This document shows positions 26,262-37,665 of a DNA stretch of 64,000 nucleotides, piece by piece. The DNA is from Lineus longissimus. Lineage: Eukaryota > Nemertea > Pilidiophora > Heteronemertea > Lineidae. Location of the stretch: positions 744,001 to 808,000 of the forward strand of contig NC_088312.1 in the NCBI RefSeq assembly GCF_910592395.1, read 5' to 3'. Made by a program: the position numbers and the translations under genes. The notes below the pieces were generated by a model. It saw only the letters and a program-made list of their open reading frames with translations. It made no database searches and was not told the origin of the DNA. Within the stretch, counting starts at the first letter, position 1. The number at the start of each line of letters is the position of its first letter.

Positions 26262-26840
26262 CCCTCGTGGTAACCGGAAAAACGCCGACCGACCGACCGA
26301 CCGACTGACCGACTGACCTGCGAACCTACCGTCATATGCAGTATCCCTTTCGCTTTCTATAGCACATGTATCTGTGTAGTGCCCAGCGCAATGGACGTGA
26401 TGGAATCCGACGTGTCTGACAGCAGCATCTCCAGTCAATTATACCGGGAAAACGAGCCCACGCGGTAAGGAACTGATAACGATACTCTAAAGATATGCTT
26501 TGTCTACATGGTCGGTGGATATAAAAACATGATTTGGGCCTAATCTATGCACTGTAGTTTTTCTACTCGAGTGTCTCGACCGATGCAATGCATGAACTGC
26601 AACGCGCAATATGCATTTGTTGTCATTTGAACAGAGCACGTGCGCTCGTTTACAATTTCATTTCAAATGACCTGCTGCTGTCCGACACGTCGGACTCCAT
26701 CATGTCCATTGCGCTGGGCACTACACAGATACATGTGCTATAGAGAAGCAAAAGGGATACTGCATATAACGGTAGGTTGGCAGGTCAGTCGGTCGGTCGG
26801 TCGGTCGGTCGGTCGGCGTTTTTCCGGTTACCCTCCCTCG
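26262..26840. repeat. Large inverted duplication with (GACC)n cores
   Basis: The left arm (26262-26428) and right arm (26672-26840) are inverted copies at roughly 90% identity, separated by about 243 bp. Both include a GACC/GGTC microsatellite and a short open frame beginning MD(V/M)MESDVSDSS. Confidence 0.85.
26391..26464 (+). CDS. Candidate first coding exon of an unknown gene
   Basis: The frame MDVMESDVSDSSISSQLY starts with ATG and ends at a good donor (CG|GTAAGG). Relative to its inverted duplicate, which begins at 26709 on the - strand, the shared codons show two silent changes, one V-to-M and one I-to-R. The duplicate soon meets a stop. I found no downstream exon and do not recognise the family, so it may equally be part of a transposon or a decayed gene. 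It faces away from WDR3, 547 bp from that ATG. Confidence 0.25.
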
Positions 26841-27480
26841 TTCCGATCCCTAATAGCCTACCGTCCACCATGTTTCTACATGGTCCACCTTGTCTCTGCT
26901 AAATGTGCCATGGCATCTCTGCTGGGTGTACATTACTATCTTAAACAGAGCTTTGGGCGAAATGAATAAAGACTAGCACAACTTTTAGAAGATTTTGCCC
27001 TTTCTATAAGGCTCTTTTCAATGTGCCATCTCCTGACAGTGCATTATGTTTCTAGAAGGTGTGCATCTACAGGGTGTAACAGGTCTCCTCCGGATGTGCC
27101 GTCTCTCCACACCGGTTGTTCCATGTCTCTGCTGGATGTGCCAAGTCTCTACAGGGGTGTTTGTGACCAGGTTCCACTGCAGCACTACATTGCGAATACC
27201 CCAGCTGATAATATGTCACAATCATTCTCTTGGCCAACAGGAAACTGGAGAAATATTTTACCGCTCCAATTTATCATGGTGAAAATAAGACACATGAATC
27301 AATAAACCAAGCTTGTTCGTCAAGATAGCACAATTGTAATTATACTCTGTCTTTCTGATCAGACTTATACTCAATAGTAACTTTGTTTCCTTCCATTAGT
27401 TCTCCTCCTCAGTTTGCATCTAACAGAGACCAAGAAGACACATTTTCTTAAACATATGAAAACAAAGATTCTCGTCGTAT
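26841..27480. other. Intergenic, no gene seen
   Basis: It holds several loose repeats of a CATGTCTCTGCTGGATGTGCC-like word between about 26885 and 27165. The open frames over this stretch arise from that repetition and show no domain. Confidence 0.45.
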
Positions 27481-27488
27481 AAAATGTT

Positions 27489-27494
27489 TTTATT
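27489..27494 (-). terminator. Candidate poly(A) signal of the DUF21-CBS gene
   Basis: TTTATT on the + strand reads AATAAA on the - strand, about 1.07 kb after the stop codon. If used, the 3' UTR contains the MITE at 27552-27753. Confidence 0.35.
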
Positions 27495-27551
27495 AATATT
27501 GATCTGGAATATTTTGATTCATTACAAACAATCACAAAGAGTAAGTTATAG

Positions 27552-27753
27552 CAGAGTCTTTCTATACAAGTTTTTGTGAGAGAGATTGAGACGATGACTT
27601 TCCGAGTGAACCAAAATGGCGGATATGGCGTAAAAAGTTGGCTTGGGTGTACCACGTGATCCGAGAGAGCGCTGTCCCACCGCACGTCGTTCGAGACGGG
27701 CGGTGTCTTTGATGTTGAAACCAGTGACCAGACCCTTGTATAGAAAGACTCTG
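27552..27753. mobile_element. 202-bp MITE, hAT-like ends
   Basis: It has perfect 19-bp inverted ends CAGAGTCTTTCTATACAAG / CTTGTATAGAAAGACTCTG, flanked by a 7-bp direct repeat GTTATAG (27545-27551 and 27754-27760). The centre is CpG-rich. The CAGAG start resembles hAT elements, but their duplications are normally 8 bp, so the superfamily is uncertain. Confidence 0.85.
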
Positions 27754-28566
27754 GTTATAGTATCAAAACGACAGAGGCAAATCCTGCTCAACCTACTTTG
27801 TCTAGACTTTGTCTCTCTGTAAAATGGATCTATCATACTTATTCAGTGCCACCCAAGTGGGTGACATAACCTGGCATATAAGTGCAATAATAGCAACCTC
27901 AAATCGATCACAGTTGGCTGTAAAAGCAACAAGATTAGTTATCTCTATATTTACAATACATTACAGGTCAAGCTCCTGCTGAATTATGTGATTACAATGC
28001 CACCTCACGGGTCAAGTAAACAACAAGTCTACACACATGTGCCATGAAGTTTTGATCATAATCATATCAGTACTCATCTGGACAGGGACTAATAATATCA
28101 CCTGTACATCAGCAACACTAAACATCTTGGAGTGAAATATCATGCCCTTTGGTACAAATCTCGATATGGTCTAGTAACATCACCGGTAAAATAGGCACAC
28201 GTTTTGAGAGCTACCAAAACCCAGTGATATGAAACTTGCAAGGTCATCATTTCAATCACAGTCAATGTAATACATTTGTACTTACATAATTTGAAAATAG
28301 TTTCATTTCTTTATACACAACCATACATTTTCAACTAAACCAATTGAACATCAGGTCAATCACCACAGTATTGCACAAACCCAAGCTAATTCTATTCTGT
28401 AATCACACAGTAGGTCACAGATGAGTGGCTTACATTTGAACAAATTCAATAAGGTTGTGTTTTTGGATCCAGAATGAGCTTTTACATAGCAAATTGGTGT
28501 CAATTTTTTATGTTTGTAGGTGAATCTCCCTCCTGGGGAAGTTAAGTAGGAATACTAATCTATAAA

Positions 28567-31500
28567 CTACAAAAGGGGTCTTCTCTCAATGTCACTATCG
28601 TGGGAGGTTCCATCGAAGCTGTGGTGATCACTGCTGGAGGATGGAGGGTGAAGTGTAGCAGACGTGAAGGACTGTTGACGCTGCAGGTGCTGCAAAAGAG
28701 AATAATTAACTATCAAATTCAGTTGTGAGCACTAAACATTTCTACCTTATTATACAAGTGCATAAATGAGGAACGTAGTATAGTAGGCACAGGCGTTACC
28801 AGATACAAAAAATCAGGCCAACGAAGTAAAAGGTTTGCGTCTTTGTCTGTCATAGGATATCAATAATCAATTTTTGTGAAACTCAAACCTACCAGTGGCG
28901 GGGGTGTACGTGAGGATATCTGCCTCTTGGCTAACTTGGCCCTGGCCACAGCCACGCGCCGAGATACATCCACAAAGACGTCGGTCTCATCAATGATCTC
29001 CTCTTGAATGAGCTCTTCAATGACATCTTCAAGGGTGATGATGCCAACAACTGCCTGGAATGACAAAAACAATTCATATATCATTTGCCCTACTGAGCCC
29101 CTCACCTGTTCTATTCTTCTTCAAATACTCGGTTAGTAGCACTTACAAGAGTATAAAGACTGAGGGTGGGGGAATGCATTGCATTTATGCTTTTAGTAGC
29201 TAACCCAAGCTCAGAATGCATCTGCTGTTCGTGTTGGTTGTATGTAGATCTGATGTGTATTGTGTAAGAAAACTACTCTGGTCTTGGTGACTTGGGTGTC
29301 ACTGATGGGTACTTGGGAGTGTAGAATTTGATATAGCAGCCCAAATCTGATGTTCCTTCTTCTTGAGGCTACCTCAGTGGGGTGATGACACTGGTGTTTC
29401 GGCGATATTCTTTTGAGACCAATTTCGGCTGCCTTCCTTTGACCCTTTTCTAGGGTCTCTTTTTCGTTGCTGTTGGGCTTTGGATCCCAGACAGAAGTGA
29501 CATATTCCAAGTTACGTAGAGCAACAGAGTTGTTTAAGAAGAGAAGGGCAAGCCTTTAGGTTTCTCGAAAGGAAGCTGTGAGTTGGGCTGGCTTTTGATG
29601 CCGAGGTGGTGATTTGTTTCAAGAATGATAGGTCCTTGCTGAGTATAATCCCTGAACTGACTGAGAACATAATCCCTCCACTTTCATTAGTCTTAAGAGT
29701 TTTTGGGCAGAACTATGACATTGAATGGGTTGGTTTAATTTTGATAAATTGGTTCTCACCCCTTGTTTCAATATTTCAACTGTAGAAAAATTTGAATCAG
29801 CCGGCAACTGCATCACCACAGCAAGATGGCCTGAAAAGAAACCAGTTTACAGTACAGTAATGGACATGATAATGAATACATAGAGCTAACAAGGTTTGAT
29901 TCTCATGCAGTTTGAAAACTAGGAACAGAAACAATCCAATACCATCTGTTTACCAGGAAAATATGGCCCTGGGTTATCCACTTTAGAGTCATGGTTAAAA
30001 CCCAACTGGAAAAGGGGAATCACCTATATAGCTGGTTGGTGGTGAAGAAGCAGAAACATCAGGTTTAAATTGCAGAACAAAAGTAAGTAAAGTGAACATC
30101 CTAAAATCAATGATTCATCCTATTTTGGGGCCGTTTTGCCAAAGGTGGCCTTGAGGACTTATGGGTATGCAGGCACTGGCACAGGAACAGGCACAGTCCA
30201 GTCCACTGTACAATAATTGATACACAACTGGTTCTGATACTATACTAGACAGGGGTTTCCCCATATAAACTTGTGTTTCTCCCATATAAACTTGTGGATC
30301 TGAAACTTAATTTTACTCTTAGGCTGATGTCAAAAACGGGCTTAGCTGAAAATGGTCATTTAATGGTGCATATCATATGCCGTGGTCACACTGGGGTTTT
30401 AACACGAATTGAATTCGAATTAAAACGTTGATACGTATTGGGGCGTCACACTCAATTCGGTTCATACCGATCTCAATCCGCTTTAACCAACACGGTTCTT
30501 AAACCGAATTGAATGCGAATCAGCTAATCCGAATCAACGAAACCGTATTGAGATTTCAAGTGTGACGCGCTTGATACGAATTAAGGTTTTCGATCGCACT
30601 GCGCATGCGCCCGGTGCATGGAAAGTGACCTTTGACCGCGGGAACCAGTGCTCCGAACTAGTTAACTGATGTATTTAAATGATCTCATTAACTCAAATGG
30701 TTTTTCGTTATGCCATAGAATAGGGAAAAATCAACTCCCTTGCACGTGACTTGCATTTCCATTTCCTGGCAAGGTATGTTGCCGCCGGTTCGTTGGTCAA
30801 AGGTACGCTGGTCAGCAACATCGTCGCGGCGGGGTTTTCCCCGGTTTTGGCCTCGTTTTCGAGGGCGAGGCCGGGATTCTCCGCATTTAGCGACGGTGGT
30901 GTTGACTCGCTGAGGACACTCCTCTTTGACCCGAACTTTGGCAATAGGCATGGCCGGGAGATGGAAATGGTCAAGCACCTTACGCGATTTTAACTTGTTA
31001 ATAATGACTGTGTGATACTGTGATATTATATACTTATATGTTTTGTATTTGTAAATTTTATTCTCCCATATGGGAGGTTAATAAATAATAATAATAATAA
31101 TAATAGATGGCGCGTCGTTAGTATGCATTGAGTGTGGCGCGTTTTAAACCGATGTGAATGCGTATTCGGGCCAGTGTGACGCGACCGTTCTGGATTAACC
31201 AATTCGTATTCCGGAGAGCGCTCTACGGAATTCGGTTTCAATTCGCATCCAGTGTGAACACACCATTAGACCAGTTGGAAAATGGTATTTTGAGAATGTA
31301 GCCTACTAAAAAAATATCTTGATCATTCTCTTTCACAATATTACTTTTAACTTCTGACATGATATTTAAACACAGCTCTACATGTAGGTTTAAAAGTATA
31401 ACATTTAAACAATGGTTTTATGATAAGTGTAAATAAGCATGTTATTGATGTAGGATTAGCCACTTCAAGACATGTCTCTGTTTCCAATTGTTTGTATTTC

Positions 31501-34500
31501 TGTCTCTTAATAATGTTGTTAGTTACAAGCTTTCTTGGCGAATGTATCTTCCAGATTGTGATTGAGAATAAAATATTTTTGAATAGATGCAAGTTTTACA
31601 AATTATCACAACAAGTCAACGGAATATTTAGACTTCCAACAAGGCCTAGTTCTTCCAGCATTAATCTCTTCTCCCCCATAATGGTAACATGTGAATGATT
31701 GCTCCGCTCCAGCTTCCCGGTGCAGTGGGACGGTCATGGAAATGCATTCACTCAGTGTCCCAAAATAAACAAGTGAAGTCCTGAATACTATCATTACCAC
31801 GGTCAAGTGTTTCATGGTAGCAAAATGACAGCCATCAGATGTCCACAATATTTTGGTTTTAGTTTCATAACTAGTTTCAAATCAACCTAGTTTCAGATCT
31901 ATGTCCTGGAGCAGATTCATATTCAGTCATGGTGCAAGTTCCAGATCTCTACTCAGTTCTAGTTCTAGTTCTAGTTCCAGACTTCACTCCTACGTCACTG
32001 TTTCTGTATATTTCTTATTCATTCTTGGCACATGAGTAGATGGAGACAAAGCATCACATCCAGATTGGTCAAGAATAAACCTACAGAGCAGAAAATGTCT
32101 GAATTCAATGCACTATGGCAATGCACACAAATACATCCAAAGATACACATTTCGTTACCATAATATCCTGTTTGGTTTTGAGGTGAAGACCAATAAAAAC
32201 CGAACTTACCAAGAAATCTGACCAGTAGTTTGCCCTACAGGGCCCCAAACGATGCACACTTAAGAATTTTTTACTCACAAGTTTGTTCAGACATAGACCT
32301 TCTATTTAGTGCAGAAATCCATTCTAACTTAGGGTAAAAAGACTAGTTACTCCAAGATTCTAACCATGCCACCCAAGCATGGCATGCATTGGGTGAGCGG
32401 TTAATGGCAATGCAAACTGGCTAGTAATACGTAATTGGGGGAATTCCAATTCTGCACATATGGTCTGTTTTACATTTTACATGTAATGTGGAAGTTGTAG
32501 TGAAATACAGTCTTGGACACCTACAGAGCAAGCTTGCAAGGGGATTCCCCAGCACACTGATATTACTCCCTGGGAATCCCCTTGTACCTCAATTGTCAGT
32601 TCTATTCATTTCTTAGACTGGCAAAATGGAGTCATTATCAAGACTATAGTTTCTTCCTATGGTGTAAGCTGTTAAGCCATTCAACTCAAAAAACCTTCAG
32701 CTATTATCCTCTCTACCAAACTCTTTCCAATAAAACTACTCACTTTTTCCTGTTTGGAAGTCATTGAGCGTATCAAACAACGGTTGGCTTTCAGTGACAT
32801 AAGAAACTTCCCGGAAGTAGAATTGATCTCCAATCAGGTTTTTAATGGGCACTCCATCATCAGGATCCAACTTGATCAAGCGTTTCACAATAATTATTCC
32901 AACTACGTTTTCATGACTTCCTTCAAATACTGGTATCCGTGAATGTGACGTGTCAATGATCTGAAACATAATGAATGAGAGGAAGTAACCCCATCTGACT
33001 GCAACCTCAAATCGGTTCTTGGAAAATCCCCAGTTTCAGTCCCTACCTTATCCATGGTTTTGCCATCCAAAACCGCATCAATCGGCAACATGAACACGCT
33101 CTCTAACGGCATCATAGCATCCTTCACTGTCTTATCCTTCATCTCGAGGGCACCCTGGAAATTTATACTTGAGGGTCATTTAATAACATCTTGTCATGTT
33201 CTAGGCATCTGATCATATTATTGGGCAATTTTTTTCCAACCACTACAATGGGTGATTTCAAAGTTGGTTTTGGTTTTAGTGTTGGGTGTTAGTGTAAGTT
33301 TTATTCTTAATTTCTACCCTAAAAACCTATGTCTGGATAAGACCAATTCGAGGTTTTAGTTTAACACCAACACCTGGTTTTATCTAAACACCTACAACCT
33401 GGGCTGAAACTAAGAAGAAGTTTTATTCTGCAGGTAAAACTAACACCAAGATGGACAGAGATAAAACCTTGGAAAAACCAAACATGCATGTTGTTGTCGT
33501 TGTTACTGTTGTTTCCCTATTGTAACCGCTTCCGATCTATATAAATTTGGTCGTCTTCTTTCACGTCCATCATCATTCCCATCAGCGTTCAAAATACCAG
33601 CAACTACTTCTTGAAATGGTACGAACAACATGATTTTTTTTTCTTCACACCAACACCAACTTTGAAATCCACTTGGTGTTAATGCCTAAGGTGTTAGTTT
33701 TATTGGTAATACAAAATGCACTACAAATCTTCCAAATATAACACCAAGCTGGGATTAAGATCAGACCTTGGTGTTCCAATTGGTTTCAGGGTGAAACTAA
33801 AACCTAATTTGAAATAGGATAATGCTAAATCTGAGTGTCAAAACTAACACCAGAACTGATTTCATTTCTGGTGTTGTGGAGAGTTTTAGTTTTAGTCCCG
33901 GTGCTAGTTTTTGTAGTTTTTGTAGTTCAGAAAGTAGTAGCAGTATCTAATGCTAGTCATACAATAAATGTAGTTGGGCAAGTCATGTAGTATATTGTCA
34001 CCCATGCCAATTTCATACTTTTACTGCACCTATTGAAAGGTCAGTGAGGAGTTTCAAACAGAAAAAGCAAAGGTAATCTATTTTTGAATCAATACTGTGA
34101 TGTTATCTCTTTCTAGTGTTAGTACTGTTTCAGGCTTGTGTTATCACAGCTGCCTTTACATTACTTTCACTTTGGTGACAGTACAACCTCAAAGCCCAAC
34201 CCTAAACCTGGCACCCCTTTTCCAAATTTAGTGATTAGGATTCAAGGACAGATACGATGTAGTTGGTCTTCGATGCTAAGAACTGACTATGGTTGCCAGC
34301 TTCCTCCCAAGATTGCAGTACAAGTGTAAACTGCACCCTTTGAATGATAGTTTAAAAGAAACTAAAGATTTGACCCCAGGAAACATACGGTACCTGGTAT
34401 TCATTGTACAAAGACTTAATCTTGATTGTACCAATGTGATTTGGCAAGTTCATTGCAAGATATCGCTCACTCTACCCTGGCAGCATCTGATGACAATACC

Positions 34501-37354
34501 TAACCAGAGAACGTTTGCATTATCTGTTTTATGCTTTATTTGACAAAAGCGAGATAAACTAACCAAATTGAACGGTTTGAATTTTTGTTGCACCTGACAG
34601 AATTGTTTTGTTCAGGCATGTATTTGCACCTTGTCTTAATGGGCTTGCAAGTGGGACATCAGCCTAAAATGAAATGAAACTCGTCACTGGATAAAATCAT
34701 ACTCAAAAGTTGTGAATTCTAGACTTGGAACATTACCTTGATTATAAGCACTTCGTCATTAGTGAGTTGTTCTTCATTGTTAACACCCTCTGCATGACCA
34801 GCACCATCAGTATCATCCACAGGTGGACCATGAAGGCCAACAAGGACCTAGAGAAATAGAATTACTGATGAGAATCCTTTTTATTCATTGATGCTGGAAT
34901 ATCAAAAGGCAACAAATGTCCTACATGAGGCCATAACCTTGCAATAACTCAAACATTAGAAACATTGATTCTTTATGTTCCAAATGATAATTTTGACAAC
35001 ATTGATGAAGTTGTGATTCCCTGTGAATACCTGCACTTCCAATCCACCTCGACGTCTGCCTTTTTCTCCTGCTTTGCTTCCACAGCAGACTCTCAATTTT
35101 GTCATATTTTGAAGTCAGTCAACTTGTTGTCCAGGGCCCAGTCATCAGAAGAGAAGCCATCCTAGGACTACTTTTAAGCTTTTAAAAAGTGGCCTGGTGT
35201 CTTTTAGAGGGCACGTGGCCCAACAAGAAAGAGCCAGCAGGCCATTTCCCCTGCCAGAGGTTGGCTGTCAGGTCTATGTTTTCAACTCAAGCTTAACATG
35301 GTTCTTCCTTTTAATGCGAGTCTCTCATAGTCATCACTATCATACCTTTAACTCTGCTCTTCGGAAAAATGTGCCATGACCAGTTCCAAGGAGACAGTCC
35401 AAGAGCTTTGATATCGGCCAAGCTACTATAAAGAACAGCCCCATCAGTAGATAAACTAACCTAAAAATATTGATGAAAATAAATCTCCAGCAAATCGTGA
35501 TTCTGGGCCATTCATACTGTTGTCATTGTACAGCCCAGCTCACTTCATGCAGTCTATGGGCAAAAGAACTCACAACTTCATATAGGTCTAATTTATTTTA
35601 GACTAGAGATTCAAACCAGACTATGTTCTGATCAAACTTGATACTGACTGAGTGACTGACAACCTCAACTTCACCCTATACTTTGTCGCCCGCAGTCATG
35701 CCAGTGCTGCTCGACTGGTGTAATGGAGGCATTGTTCTCATCATGGTGCACGCACAAATATGTAGGTCTATGCAAAGAAACTATTGGTATCCTAAACAGT
35801 TGGGATGATAGGTAAAGACAAGAGTCACAATGTGAGGGAAGAGGGCTAGCACATCCGCCAGTCTCTGACTTTTCTCAACAAAACCCAAAGCTAAACTTAC
35901 GGTGATAATGCTGCACCAATGGCCAGGCCATATCTTGTACATATGGCCTGAGGGAAGACTCTGAAGGAAAAGTTCGATATTTATTATTTATTTTTAAAAC
36001 ACAATGTGTTCTACTTTTGCAATGTGTTGTTGTATACAAACGCGTCAAATTGTATTTTGACATTGCTAAAATCAAATGACTACATGTGTAGCAGGAGTAT
36101 TTTCAAAATAGTCTTTTTAAAAAGCCGCAGTCTTTTGTTTATTTTGGTGGCCGTTAAATAAGAAATCAATTACATATTGTTTTAACTGTACTCACTCTCC
36201 AAAGAAAAGGACTGCTGTTACTGACACTAGAATGGCAATTATAGGGTCAGAAACCCTGTCAAGGAAGAGTGGCATGGATTCAACAGCAGCTGCATTTGCC
36301 AACAAGAGAGTGACAAGAAGGAGATGATGTCTTCTAATGATGGGCAGGATGCGCTTTGCGTGTCTTTGCTGGGATGGAGTGCCACCTTCCTTCAGGATTT
36401 GTAAGCTCATCTCATCCAGAGAGAGAAGGCCCATGGTCAGGCCCGACATCAGCCCTGATATTGAAACAAAAGGGGGGATTATTGCAATATCAAAAACTAC
36501 CACATTGAATTTCCTAAAAATTGCTAATGCATGAACAATGGATAGCCAATCTGTCACGAACTTTGCCCTGTCATATCTAAAAATCTAATGGTCATATTAA
36601 CGAAATAAGCAGGACATTTTCCACATTTCCTGAACGTTTTATGATATTTGTGTGCGAGATTAGCAATTTGTTGTCTAAAATGTACCAGCGTCCACAACCC
36701 AGTCAGCGGCCAAGTTCATGTTGGATTTGACTTCGTCTTCCCCGTAGGTCTACCGCCCATACTACAGGAGCTAGCCTTGTGATTTTACTACCTATACAGA
36801 CAACATCTCCCTTATCTTTACCCAAATGTCATGAAATTTTCAGGAAATGTGTTTTATGGTGTGCTTATTTCGGGCTAAAATTTAGAATCCCCGATCGGAA
36901 ATGACGTAGTTTGATCGCATTCAACTATAAATCCATTGAACAGTGGTGCTTCGTTAGTCAACCGATGACCTTTTTTTGGGGTGTGATCGGGGATTCTAAA
37001 CTCGTTCCTTATTTCGTTTATGGCTACTAAAATGGTTACTAAAGTCGGACAACTCGAACTGCAATCCCATAGCTAAAAACGGGTTACCATTATCGGATGC
37101 ATGAGTCAGACATCTCACCTACCTGCCAACAGCACGAGAACAACGTAAATACTAATATATATCCAAAACCATTCATCCTTATATGTTAAGCGGCCTTCTG
37201 GTAATTCATATTTAGTGCCATTGCATACAATATACTCGTCTATTAGCGTGCAACTAATATTTATTTCGGTCGACATTATTTCAGAAATTTTGTTGTTGTT
37301 GTGGTCATGATTCATAAACATCGATAAACTAATTCGGCGTGTGCCGTGGATCAA
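28567..37354 (-). CDS. DUF21-CBS membrane protein (CNNM/MAM3-like), compact form
   Basis: Proteins of this superfamily (CNNM, fungal MAM3, bacterial CorC/MpfA) are linked to Mg2+ or Mn2+ transport and homeostasis. Ten exons give 485 codons: 37354-37123, 36454-36196, 35960-35901, 35460-35346, 34847-34737, 33154-33047, 32960-32744, 29830-29760, 29054-28893, 28689-28567. An N-terminal luminal segment with NIS and NGT glycosylation sites precedes a first membrane helix (about 58-85), the DUF21 signature [14 protein letters not shown], two further helices around GEVFPQA and a fourth helix (about 184-208). A CBS pair follows (about 262-430; [31 protein letters not shown]). The chain ends ERRPLL, an acidic dileucine type signal. 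It lacks the cyclic-nucleotide-binding-like domain of vertebrate CNNMs and looks closer to the plant and fungal form. Confidence 0.9.
29211..29637 (-). pseudogene. Degenerate non-LTR retrotransposon fragment (end of RT region)
   Basis: On the - strand, [15 protein letters not shown], then a frame change, then [10 protein letters not shown], then [11 protein letters not shown] resembles the post-RT end of LINE polymerases (pattern LEYASSVWDP, LEKVQRRAAR). A stop and frameshift break it. It is a dead fragment in the intron between exons 8 and 9 of the DUF21 gene. Confidence 0.7.
30361..31268. mobile_element. 908-bp non-autonomous DNA transposon
   Basis: The ends TAATGGTG and CACCATTA, followed inward by GTCACACTGG and CCAGTGTGA, are inverted. 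Inner segments rich in GTGTGACGCG and GAATTGAA-type words recur near both ends. Frames of 80-96 codons on both strands (30688-30993) match nothing I know. A (TAA)n tract sits at 31081-31105. Superfamily not determined. Confidence 0.7.
31269..32743. other. Intron 7 of the DUF21-CBS gene, mostly plain sequence
   Basis: No exon or protein-like frame was seen. The one structured site is a 48-bp imperfect hairpin at 32537-32584 (arms CAAGGGGATTCCCC and GGGAATCCCCTTG). Confidence 0.4.
33240..33930. repeat. AACACCAA/TTGGTGTT-rich repeat region in an intron
   Basis: Words such as TTTTAGTGTTGGGTGTTAGT and AACACCAACACC recur in both orientations, and GATTTCAAAGTTGG at about 33252-33267 is matched in inverted form at about 33660-33674. 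It could be one or more decayed foldback elements. No coding frame. Confidence 0.45.
36881..37000. mobile_element. 120-bp MITE in the first intron of the DUF21-CBS gene
   Basis: It has perfect 16-bp inverted ends TTTAGAATCCCCGATC / GATCGGGGATTCTAAA. Non-coding. Confidence 0.8.
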
Positions 37355-37665
37355 CCTTGAATGAGCCTTCTGGGCTTGCAGGGTCTATTTTACAGACCAA
37401 AGACTTTGCAGACCTCGTTTTTTGGCTGTCACTTTTTTATTAGTGGAGATTTTTATGAAATATAAAGTGATATAAAGTGATATAAAGTGATATTAGTCCT
37501 GCAACGGTTTCCGCATATGCTCAGAAATTTAATTTTGAAAAAAGTTAAATTTTAGTACCTTGATTTTGAAGAAATAAAAGTCTGTAATTCTCATATTCTC
37601 ATATCTGATCTATCCTGTGGCCTAGGGTTGATTTCTTTTCTTTCTGCACTGCAGAAGTATAAACC
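37355..37665. promoter_or_regulatory. Shared promoter region of the head-to-head DUF21-CBS and IAP genes
   Basis: Only 311 bp separate the two start codons. It contains three perfect TATAAAGTGA repeats at 37461, 37471 and 37481, each with a TATA-box-like TATAAAG, spaced exactly 10 bp. An acceptor-like CTGCACTGCAG at 37642-37652 just before the IAP ATG means the first IAP coding exon may be preceded by a 5' UTR intron. Promoter function is inferred. Confidence 0.5.

Noticed and set aside
30688-30993. 80-96-codon frames on both strands.
   Set aside because: They lie inside a non-autonomous transposon and match no known family.
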